From Spirochaetaceae bacterium (GTDB lineage Bacteria > Spirochaetota > Spirochaetia > Treponematales > Breznakiellaceae), in the NCBI GenBank assembly GCA_031257135.1, contig JAIRPH010000007.1, positions 1 through 9,103 on the forward strand: a stretch of 9,103 nucleotides of DNA, read 5' to 3'. The position numbers and the translations under genes are program-made. Shown one piece after another: positions 1 through 5,165 of the stretch. The notes beneath the pieces were generated by a model. That model did not search any database, was not told where the DNA came from, and was given only the letters and a program-made list of their open reading frames with translations. Every line of letters starts with the position of its first letter. Position 1 is the stretch's first letter.

Positions 1-189
1 CCACCGGATGGATTGCGCCAAGGCCCTGGCGAGGGACGTTTTCCCGACGCCGTGGGAATCCGCTAGGATAACGTGACCTCCGGCGATCTGGGCGGCGATA
101 ATGTATTCCAGCTTTTTCGTGTCTACGGAAATGAGTTTCTTGATGTTGCCTATCAGCAAATCTATCGATGGTTTTACGGTGGAGTCCAT
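1..189 (-). CDS. MoxR-type AAA+ ATPase, N-terminal fragment
   Basis: The 63 visible codons run off the left edge of the window. After a helical lead-in they read GGHVILADSHGVGKTSLARA, the P-loop of MoxR-family AAA+ ATPases (family pattern GHvLlED.PGvGKT.lA.ala). Lys50 and Thr51 are the Walker A residues, and His46 stands where most members have Pro. MoxR ATPases are cytoplasmic chaperone-like enzymes, often encoded beside VWA-domain or DUF58 genes; whatever follows here lies outside the window. The ATG at 189 is the only ATG in frame near the P-loop. A second ATG seven bases upstream is out of frame. No clear Shine-Dalgarno sequence is present. A weak minus-strand promoter is possible (TTGAGG at 227-232, TATTTT at 205-210, 16-bp spacer). 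The gene is divergent from rtcB across a 127-bp gap. Confidence 0.9.
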   Translation of the reverse strand, partial: MDSTVKPSIDLLIGNIKKLISVDTKKLEYIIAAQIAGGHVILADSHGVGKTSLARALAQSIRW

Positions 190-274
190 ACGCCATCGTA
201 TACAAAAATAGAAAAGATAGCAACCGCCTCAAACCCGCCGAATCGGTCCAGCGTTTTTTAATGTAGATAACCTA

Positions 275-304
275 TTGAAAAATCTTCGGTTTTTTGAGTA
301 TAAT
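275..304 (+). promoter_or_regulatory. sigma-70-type promoter of rtcB
   Basis: TTGAAA at 275-280 and a perfect TATAAT at 299-304 are separated by 18 bp. This predicts transcription starting near 311, only about 6 nt before the ATG at 317. The -35 hexamer coincides with an in-frame TTG at 275, which argues against that TTG being the start codon. Basis: hexamers seen in the sequence; the start point is inferred from usual spacing. Confidence 0.72.
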
Positions 305-316
305 CGACCCAAAATA

Positions 317-1531
317 ATGATACAGTGGGAAAATAACGAAAACCGTATTCCGATACGATCATGGTGCGCGGACGCGGACGAGATAACGCTGGAACAAGCG
401 CGGAATCTCGCCAACCATCCGGTTGTAAAAGACCATGTGAGCCTTATGCCGGACGCCCACGCGGGCTACGGTATGCCGATTGGCGGCGTTATCGCGTGCG
501 AAGGGGCGGTTATCCCCAACGCGGTGGGCGTTGATATTGGGTGCGGAATGGGCGCGATAAAAACCAGCCTGAACGCGGAACAGTTTACCGGTATGGCGCA
601 CCTGCGCGAAATAGTAAACGCGGTAAAAGCGCGGATTCCGGTAGGCGAGGGAAAGCCCCGCAAAGAAAAAATCGCGTGGGAAGGTTTTGACGCGTGGCGC
701 GGCGCGGTTGAAAATCCGCCTGAATGGTTTACGGAAAAGGGGCATACGCTGGACGAGCATAACCTCGGCACTTTAGGCGGCGGCAATCATTTTATCGAAA
801 TACAAAAAGCCGAAAACAACGATGTATGGGTTATGCTCCATTCGGGTTCGCGCAATATGGGACAGCGGATTGCGTCTCATTACCATAAGGCCGCGAAAAA
901 ACTGAACGAAACGATGGGCGCGGAACTGCCTGACGCGGAACTCGCGTATCTGCCCGCGGATTGCGAGCTGGGCGCGGACTATATCCGCGATATGAACCAC
1001 GCGCTCGCGTACGCGCTTGAAAACCGCCGCCTTATGATGGCGCATATCAAAGCAATTCTCGCGGAATTTTTCCCGTCTATCGCGTATCTTTTGGAAGTGA
1101 ACATTCACCATAATTACGCGGCTTTGGAAGAGCATAACGGGAACCGGTATTGGATACACCGCAAAGGCGCGACCAGCGCGAGGGAAAAGGAGGCGGGCAT
1201 TATTCCGGGCAGTATGGGAACTTCCTCGTATATTGTTGAGGGGCTTGGGAATTCCGCGTCTTTTATGTCCTGCTCGCACGGCGCGGGGCGGAGGCTGGGC
1301 AGAACGAAGGCGAATCAGACGCTTAGCCTTGAGGAATGTAACGCGGCGATGCAGGGCGTTGTTTTCGACCGCTTCGGCTATTCCCGGTCCCGAACTCCTG
1401 ACGGAAAAAAGCTGTACGACCTGAGCGAAGCCCCCCTTGCGTACAAAAACATCGATGCGGTTATTGAGGCGGAGCGCGATCTGGTTCGCCCCCTCGTGAA
1501 ATTATCCCCCCTTGCCGTGGTAAAAGGCTGA
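317..1531 (+). CDS. rtcB: RNA-splicing ligase RtcB
   Basis: This encodes a 404-aa RtcB ligase, close to the 408 aa of E. coli RtcB. The family joins RNA 2',3'-cyclic phosphate or 3'-phosphate ends to 5'-OH ends using GTP and Mn2+, in tRNA splicing or RNA repair. Metal-site and catalytic motifs are intact: AVGVDIGCGMGA with Asp73 and Cys76, GGGNHFIEI with His158, VMLHSGSR with His175, EVNIHHNY with His264/265, and SCSHGAGR with His321, the expected guanylylated histidine. The protein ends in VVKG, as RtcB proteins typically do. I chose ATG 317 over in-frame TTG 275 because the TTG lies in the -35 box and the extra residues do not resemble family N-termini. There is no Shine-Dalgarno sequence, and the predicted leader is only about 6 nt. 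No archease or RNA cyclase gene (rtcA) is visible nearby. The gene is very rich in GCG/CGC codons compared with rpmF-acpP-rnc. Confidence 0.96.
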   Translation: MIQWENNENRIPIRSWCADADEITLEQARNLANHPVVKDHVSLMPDAHAGYGMPIGGVIACEGAVIPNAVGVDIGCGMGAIKTSLNAEQFTGMAHLREIVNAVKARIPVGEGKPRKEKIAWEGFDAWRGAVENPPEWFTEKGHTLDEHNLGTLGGGNHFIEIQKAENNDVWVMLHSGSRNMGQRIASHYHKAAKKLNETMGAELPDAELAYLPADCELGADYIRDMNHALAYALENRRLMMAHIKAILAEFFPSIAYLLEVNIHHNYAALEEHNGNRYWIHRKGATSAREKEAGIIPGSMGTSSYIVEGLGNSASFMSCSHGAGRRLGRTKANQTLSLEECNAAMQGVVFDRFGYSRSRTPDGKKLYDLSEAPLAYKNIDAVIEAERDLVRPLVKLSPLAVVKG

Positions 1532-1542
1532 GCGGTTATGAG

Positions 1543-1596
1543 CGGCGGGCTAATTTCCGCCGGATCGCTCCAGTCCTTTTTAAAAAGGGCCGGAGC
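1543..1596 (+). terminator. tandem hairpins after rtcB
   Basis: Two inverted repeats follow the rtcB stop. The first has 6-bp arms (1543-1548 with 1557-1562) around an 8-nt loop. The second has two 15-nt arms (1567-1581 and 1582-1596) with one A-C mismatch and one T-G wobble, and T5/A5 at its centre. No T-run follows the second stem, so this is not a textbook intrinsic terminator. It may still end rtcB transcripts or protect their 3' end. It lies 13 bp upstream of the rpmF -35 box, so it could also insulate that promoter. Confidence 0.4.
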
Positions 1597-1609
1597 TATA
1601 AAAGCTATA

Positions 1610-1638
1610 TTGACATAAGCTAACCTTTTTGTTACATT
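1610..1638 (+). promoter_or_regulatory. promoter of the rpmF-acpP-rnc operon
   Basis: A perfect -35 hexamer TTGACA (1610-1615) is followed, after exactly 17 bp, by TACATT (1633-1638), which matches four of six -10 positions. The predicted start is near 1645, giving a 25-nt leader that contains the strong AGAGGAG ribosome-binding site (1656-1662) of rpmF. Confidence 0.6.
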
Positions 1639-1669
1639 TAATAAATGTTTATGACAGAGGAGCATTTCA

Positions 1670-1858
1670 ATGGCTGTACCCAGAGCTAAAACGTCTAAGG
1701 CGAGAACTCATCGCCGCCAGTCGGTTAATATGAAGCTCACCGCCCCCAACCTAATCGAGTGTAATACCTGCGGAAACTTGGTGTTGCTTCATCGGGTGTG
1801 TCCCAAATGCGGATACTATCGGGGTAAACAGGTGATCCTTCCGGAGTCAAAGATTTAG
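1670..1858 (+). CDS. rpmF: 50S ribosomal protein bL32
   Basis: This 62-aa protein begins MAVPRAKTSKARTHRRQS, the conserved basic N-terminus of bL32. It carries a zinc ribbon with Cys31-x2-Cys34 and Cys44-x2-Cys47, so it is the zinc-binding (C+) form. bL32 is a structural component of the large ribosomal subunit. Length and motifs are normal for the family. AGAGGAG lies 7 nt before the ATG. It is the first gene of an apparent operon with acpP (21-nt gap) and rnc. In many bacteria rpmF precedes fatty-acid synthesis genes; here plsX and fab genes are absent and acpP follows directly. Confidence 0.97.
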   Translation: MAVPRAKTSKARTHRRQSVNMKLTAPNLIECNTCGNLVLLHRVCPKCGYYRGKQVILPESKI

Positions 1859-1879
1859 AGTTTATGGAGGAATTTTGTT

Positions 1880-2116
1880 ATGGATGCTTTGTTTGAAAAA
1901 ATGAAGACCCTTATCGCCGATAAATTGGAGGTCGATGAAGAGAAGATAACCCTAGACGCTTCTTTTCGTCAGGACCTTGGAGCGGACAGCCTCGATACAT
2001 ACGAGTTGGTCTATGCTATTGAAGAGGAAATGGGTATTCAAATCCCTGATGAAAAAGCCAATGAATTTGAGACCGTTAGGGATGCATACGAATTTATCAA
2101 ATCCCAGCAGAAATAG
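1880..2116 (+). CDS. acpP: acyl carrier protein
   Basis: This is a 78-aa acidic four-helix acyl carrier protein. The motif DLGADSLDTYELV places the phosphopantetheine attachment serine at Ser37. Tyr41 replaces the more usual Val, a mild variation. After modification by holo-ACP synthase it carries growing acyl chains in type II fatty-acid synthesis in the cytoplasm. The ribosome-binding site TGGAGGAA (1865-1872) is strong. It sits between rpmF and rnc, the common acpP-rnc neighbourhood, and is followed by a hairpin at 2126-2152. Confidence 0.97.
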   Translation: MDALFEKMKTLIADKLEVDEEKITLDASFRQDLGADSLDTYELVYAIEEEMGIQIPDEKANEFETVRDAYEFIKSQQK

Positions 2117-2125
2117 TCTCTCAGC

Positions 2126-2152
2126 GGACCGCCAATAGGCATTTTGCGGTCC
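2126..2152 (+). promoter_or_regulatory. RNA hairpin between acpP and rnc
   Basis: GGACCGC (2126-2132) pairs perfectly with GCGGTCC (2146-2152) around a 13-nt loop. No T-run follows, so simple intrinsic termination is unlikely. Its position just upstream of rnc suggests a processing or attenuation element. RNase III is known to cleave its own leader in E. coli. Whether it does so here is inference, and 7 bp is short for an RNase III substrate. Confidence 0.42.
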
Positions 2153-2216
2153 CTGTGTGGGTGCCATAAAAACTTCGGCGTCTCTTCGATTTTCTATGAA
2201 AACTATGGTTCAAATT

Positions 2217-2948
2217 ATGCCGGAAGTGGACGGAGCGCGGAAAAAAATTCTTATCGCATTCCAGAAACGACTGATGATCAAATTCAAAAATTTGAGTCTC
2301 TTGAATCTTTCATTAATGCACCGGTCGATCTCTAATGAATCCGGCTATAAGTCTAATAATGAACGCCTTGAATTTTTAGGAGACGCCATTTTAGGAGCCA
2401 TTACCGCAACCCTGCTCTACGAAAAGCTTTCTGATAAAAACGAAGGCGAATTGGCGAAAATTAAATCCGTGGTGGTCTCCGAGGATATCCTGTCGGGAGT
2501 GGCCCGGGAATTGCAGATCGATACTCTGCTCCTGCTCGGACGGGGAGAAGACCTTTCCGGCGGACGAACAAAAAAAGCAATTCTAGCGGACGCCTTGGAA
2601 GCCTTGATCGGCGCGTTCTATCTCGATTCCGGCTATAAGGCGGTCTACGGCTTTGTAAGCCGTTTTATCCTGCCTGAAATAACCAGAGTCTTGGATAACC
2701 GCCATTATCAGGATTATAAGTCTCTGCTTCAAGAACTTAGTCAGCGTTTGAATAAGACTTATCCGATATACCATCTCTTAAAGCGTTCCGGTCCCGAACA
2801 TGACCGGTTCTTTTGGGTCGAAGTAGAGGTAAACGGACAAGCCTTCGGACCGGGAACCGGACGAAACAAAAAAAGCGCGGAACAAGCCGCGGCAAAAATG
2901 GCTTACGAATCCCTTGCTAATCCTGAAAACCCGGCGCGCTCGGTTTGA
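2217..2948 (+). CDS. rnc: ribonuclease III
   Basis: RNase III is an endonuclease for double-stranded RNA that processes rRNA precursors and structured mRNAs. With the start at ATG 2217 the protein is 243 aa, in the usual 220-250 range. The catalytic domain carries the signature NERLEFLGDA (Glu49, Glu52, Asp56) and the second acidic pair in LADALEALIGA (Asp125, Glu128). A double-stranded-RNA-binding domain occupies about residues 167-235, from DYKSLLQEL to the Ala-rich SAEQAAAKMAYESL. The start is uncertain: the frame is open back to GTG 2157, with ATGs at 2196 and 2205, and none has a good Shine-Dalgarno sequence. I chose 2217 because it aligns best with family N-termini and keeps clear of the upstream hairpin. 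It is the last gene of the rpmF-acpP-rnc group. Confidence 0.95.
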   Translation: MPEVDGARKKILIAFQKRLMIKFKNLSLLNLSLMHRSISNESGYKSNNERLEFLGDAILGAITATLLYEKLSDKNEGELAKIKSVVVSEDILSGVARELQIDTLLLLGRGEDLSGGRTKKAILADALEALIGAFYLDSGYKAVYGFVSRFILPEITRVLDNRHYQDYKSLLQELSQRLNKTYPIYHLLKRSGPEHDRFFWVEVEVNGQAFGPGTGRNKKSAEQAAAKMAYESLANPENPARSV

Positions 2949-3009
2949 TGTGACAATAAACGCCGGAGCAACAAGACAGGCGGCAATTCCCAACAACGAA
3001 ACCGCGGTT

Positions 3010-3035
3010 AATACCATCCCGCTTCGGATGGTATT
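3010..3035 (+). terminator. hairpin terminator after rnc
   Basis: A perfect 10-bp stem (3010-3019 with 3026-3035; core ACCATCC/GGATGGT) encloses a 6-nt loop. It is followed by an interrupted T-rich stretch (tctgctattt). It lies between the convergent 3' ends of rnc and the minus-strand gene at 3043-3699 and may serve both, although the T-tract is poor on either side. Confidence 0.58.
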
Positions 3036-3042
3036 CTGCTAT

Positions 3043-3699
3043 TTACGGAATGATTGCCTTTACTATCTCGCCGTACGGACCTTTCTCGCCTTTGTTGTTT
3101 TCCCAGCACGGACAGATGTATAAAGCTCTGCCGCGCTGGGTTTCATCGAATTTGAAGGTGTAAGGGCTTGCCGTATCAAAGGCGGATTTTGTTAAATCCT
3201 CTACCGATTGGGGCGGCTTGTCCAGCAATGCCCACCGCAATTCTACGCCGTGGACGTGGGCGGGTTTTCCGCGCTTGTCGCTTCCCGCGTCCCGAAAATG
3301 CACGGAAATCTGCCGTATTACCGAGCTGTCAAGCTCCAGTTCGGGAATTGTTTTGGGGACAGGGGCAGACGAGCGGGTCGCGTCGTGCAATGGAAGCCCC
3401 ATGTGTTCCTTGTCCGCGTCCGTTACGGCGGGATTGTAGGCAAGATAAGCCTTGACGCAGGCGCGAATATCTGTTTTTAAGGCGTCCCGGGACTCGTTTT
3501 TGTTCAAAACGTCCACTTTGCCGCGATTGGGGTCGATTGCCGCGGTAAAAGCCGTTTCATAATTGGTCAATTCGGTCTGAATGGGCGGCAAAGCCGCCGC
3601 GGGAATGTTGAAAGCGGTCAATTTCGGCTGAACATAAGCGACAAGATTTTTCGCCCACAGCAAAAACTGCTCGTCTCCTCTGGGAATGTAGTCCGGCAT
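3043..3699 (-). CDS. conserved-looking hypothetical protein, 218 aa
   Basis: I cannot assign this to a named family. There is no signal peptide or membrane segment, so it is probably cytoplasmic. Residues 1 to about 105 look helical. Residues about 115-218 look like a beta-sandwich (alternating strands, HGVELRWALLD, then SPYTFKF). The C-terminal YICPCWENNKGEKGPYGE resembles the last strands of fibronectin-III-like domains in hypothetical proteins I recall from Bacteroidetes and treponemes, but I have not checked this. The start is firm: AGGAGG (3705-3710) lies 5 nt upstream of the ATG at 3699. A TGGTATAAT promoter at 3756-3764 and the palindrome array at 3730-3939 lie directly upstream, so the gene is probably the array's regulatory target. 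Confidence 0.88.
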   Translation of the reverse strand: MPDYIPRGDEQFLLWAKNLVAYVQPKLTAFNIPAAALPPIQTELTNYETAFTAAIDPNRGKVDVLNKNESRDALKTDIRACVKAYLAYNPAVTDADKEHMGLPLHDATRSSAPVPKTIPELELDSSVIRQISVHFRDAGSDKRGKPAHVHGVELRWALLDKPPQSVEDLTKSAFDTASPYTFKFDETQRGRALYICPCWENNKGEKGPYGEIVKAIIP

Positions 3700-3729
3700 A
3701 AAAGCCTCCTTTACGGGTTGTGTCGTCTG

Positions 3730-3939
3730 GTTCCGCGGAACCGAAACGCGATTCCATTATACCACGGTTGAGTTCCGCGGAACAAGGGCTTAGTTCCGCG
3801 GAACAAGCGTTTAATTCCGCGGTACGAAACTTTAGTTCCGCGGTACGAAGACTTGGTTCCGCGGTACGAAGGTTTAGTTCCGCAGTACGAAAGCTCCGGG
3901 GAAGGGCGCGAAAGGTTAGTTCCGCGGGAATTCGTCCCG
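3730..3939. repeat. 21-bp tandem array of 12-bp palindromes, ten registers
   Basis: Units begin every 21 bp, at 3730, 3751, 3772, 3793, 3814, 3835, 3856, 3877, 3898 and 3919, with no slippage. The core is GTTCCGCGGAAC, a perfect palindrome, in units 1, 3 and 4 (14 bp in unit 1, 3729-3742). Units 5-8 change the right arm to TAC (for example GTTCCGCGGTAC), and unit 8 also has CAG for CGG. The 9-bp spacer in units 5-8 is typically GAA followed by a T-rich end (GAAGGTTTA). Unit 2 is diverged (ATTCCATTATAC). Unit 9 keeps only the spacer half (GCGAAAGGTTA). Unit 10 has GTTCCGCGGGAA. Copies could act as protein-binding sites two helical turns apart, or pair with neighbours in RNA as 12-bp stems with 9-nt loops. 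Confidence 0.96.
3756..3785 (-). promoter_or_regulatory. extended -10 promoter inside the palindrome array
   Basis: Read on the minus strand, 3764-3756 is TGGTATAAT: a consensus -10 with the TGn extension. A partial -35, TTGTTC, lies at 3785-3780 with an 18-bp spacer. The predicted start is near 3749, giving a roughly 50-nt leader that contains palindrome unit 1 and the AGGAGG site of the gene at 3043-3699. The -10 occupies the diverged unit 2, and unit 3 overlaps the -35 region. Confidence 0.55.
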
Positions 3940-3997
3940 ATAATTTCCAATCGAATATCCGAGCGCGTTATATGCCTGCATACTTTACGGTAGAACT

Positions 3998-4222
3998 CTA
4001 CTGATACAGGAAAAATTCATCGGTTGGAAGAAGAATCAGCGCAACGTCATATTTTCCGCTCTTTACCGCCTTTTCAGCTTCCTTTTGCGTATACGCCAAT
4101 AACTCGGCGTCAGATACATCCAAGTAAGTTGGTTTGTCCGATCTGTGTTTCTCAAACTCGAATTTTTCATTGCATAGCGGTATACCCGTAAATTTAGAGC
4201 CATACCCGAATAGGGATGCCAA
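3998..4222 (-). CDS. doubtful 74-aa ORF, possible gene remnant
   Basis: This open frame has only a TTG start (4222), no ribosome-binding site, and a TAG a short way upstream inside the end of the SUMF1 gene. The peptide is reasonably protein-like: AEKAVKSGKYDVALILLP is an amphipathic helix followed by a hydrophobic strand. I recognise no family. It lies 13 nt after the SUMF1 stop on the same strand, so it could be a coupled short gene or the surviving C-terminus of a decayed one. I favour a remnant, with low confidence. The 47 bp between it and the palindrome array hold nothing I can identify. Confidence 0.33.
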   Translation of the reverse strand: MASLFGYGSKFTGIPLCNEKFEFEKHRSDKPTYLDVSDAELLAYTQKEAEKAVKSGKYDVALILLPTDEFFLYQ

Positions 4223-4235
4223 ATCGATACCAAAG

Positions 4236-5096
4236 TCAACTATGAGGGAGGTCTCTTGCGATGCGGAAGCCTACGGTAGCGCTCTTTGTTGTCGGAGCGC
4301 TGTGTCCCCGGTATGCGGAACGGAGGCTCCGGCTGAAATTACTCCAGCCTCCGCCCCGGATTACCCGGCTCGATCCGGCGGATGGTCCTGATGGATCGCT
4401 TTGAGGGTCCGCCGAATAATCGCCGTACCGGTCCCAGCACCATTCCCAAAGGTTGCCGTGCATATCGTACAAGCCCCAGGGATTCGGCGAGAAACTCCCT
4501 GCCGGCGCGGTTTCCGCATAGCCGTCTCGGAAATCGTCGATTTCCCAAGCGGGATAGGTTTCTTTGGCGGTCAAATCAGCCGCGTTTGCGTTGCCCTCAA
4601 GCGAGCGCGAGTCGTCTCCGGTACTGAACCTTGTTACGGTCCCTGCGCGGCAGGCGTATTCCCATTCAGCCTCTGTGGGGAGCCGATACCCGTCGGACTG
4701 AGCGTTCCAGCGCGCCTCGGTTCCCTCTATCGTATAAGCCGGAGTCAGACCCTCTTTGACGCTCCGCCGGTTACAGTAGGTTATTGCATCATACCAGCTT
4801 ACATGGTCTGCCGGCATATTCCGTCTGCTGGGGTTCGGGGGATTCGTTTCCATTACTTCCGCATACTCGCTTTGGCGCACTTCATATTTTCCCAAGTAAA
4901 AGGAACGGAGCGTTACCTGATGTTGGAGTTCATTATCGTATCTTCCGGTTTCTGAGGCTGGGCTTCCCATGATAAAGGTCCCGCCTCGGATATAGGCTAA
5001 ATCCGGGTACTCTGCAATTTCGGAGGAAAATCCTGCGGTTCCGCCGGAAGAGGAACAGCCGATTATGAAGAATACCGCGGCTAAGAAAAAGGTCAT
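4236..5096 (-). CDS. SUMF1/FGE-fold lipoprotein lacking the catalytic Cys pair
   Basis: The 286-aa protein starts with a short hydrophobic segment ending in the lipobox IIGC (Cys14), so it is predicted to be a lipid-anchored envelope protein. Residues about 32-283 form a formylglycine-generating-enzyme (SUMF1) domain: IRGGTFIMGSP, YEVRQSEYAEVM, GYRLPTEAEWEYACRAG, LYDMHGNLWEWCWD, RVIRGGGW and the terminal VGFRIARD. True FGEs oxidise a sulfatase Cys using two cysteines just after the RGGS.. motif. Here that stretch (SNFSRSLRSAYR, 252-263) has none; the only cysteines are 14, 108, 149 and 220. It is therefore probably a structural or binding member of the superfamily. The signal peptide is odd in having no Lys or Arg before its core. 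Codons for Arg-Arg exist in frame just upstream (IRRHLD before Met1), but without a standard start codon. It is divergent from the fapA-like gene, with an inverted repeat over the start. Confidence 0.94.
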   Translation of the reverse strand: MTFFLAAVFFIIGCSSSGGTAGFSSEIAEYPDLAYIRGGTFIMGSPASETGRYDNELQHQVTLRSFYLGKYEVRQSEYAEVMETNPPNPSRRNMPADHVSWYDAITYCNRRSVKEGLTPAYTIEGTEARWNAQSDGYRLPTEAEWEYACRAGTVTRFSTGDDSRSLEGNANAADLTAKETYPAWEIDDFRDGYAETAPAGSFSPNPWGLYDMHGNLWEWCWDRYGDYSADPQSDPSGPSAGSSRVIRGGGWSNFSRSLRSAYRGHSAPTTKSATVGFRIARDLPHS

Positions 5097-5130
5097 ATCT
5101 AAATGTCGGCGTATTATGGCATTTAGATAT
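5095..5130. promoter_or_regulatory. 11-bp inverted repeat over the lipoprotein start codon
   Basis: ATATCTAAATG (5095-5105) and CATTTAGATAT (5120-5130) are perfect inverted copies separated by 14 nt. On the minus strand the right-hand end of the stem contains the AT of the lipoprotein start codon (5096-5095). The other arm includes TATA of a possible plus-strand -10 for the FapA-like gene (TATACT, 5128-5133). It could be a shared operator in this 69-bp divergent region, or an RNA hairpin masking the start codon. Upstream on the minus strand there is also a two-codon ORF, ATG-CCA-TAA, starting at 5105. Confidence 0.5.
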
Positions 5131-5165
5131 ACTTTAGCTTATGCTTATAGTAAGGATTATATATA

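Noticed and set aside
359..1279. Long minus-strand frames opposite rtcB (359-760, 466-786, 773-1279)
   Set aside because: They mirror the GC-rich codon use of rtcB; the translations are Arg/His-rich and unlike real proteins.
1538..1618. 26-aa ORF just after rtcB
   Set aside because: It is very short, has only a weak ribosome-binding site, and its sequence is dictated by the two hairpins.
2144..2335. 63-aa plus-strand frame overlapping the 5' end of rnc
   Set aside because: Out of frame with the conserved RNase III N-terminal helix, and it starts inside the hairpin arm.
3730..3939. CRISPR array
   Set aside because: Repeat plus spacer is only 21 bp, the 9-bp spacers are similar to one another, and no cas gene is present.
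3711..4004. Open frames on both strands of the 21-bp array encoding heptapeptide repeats (SYRGTK-type on minus, SSAVRR-type on plus)
   Set aside because: A 21-bp period is seven codons, so any frame without a stop in one unit stays open throughout. Both strands are open, the starts are TTG or GTG without ribosome-binding sites, and the array overlaps a good promoter. A DNA or RNA element is the better reading, though these could be annotated as genes.
4401..4955. 184-aa open frame on the plus strand, opposite the SUMF1 lipoprotein
   Set aside because: It lies entirely antisense to a gene with a clear domain, and its translation shows no domain or ribosome-binding site.
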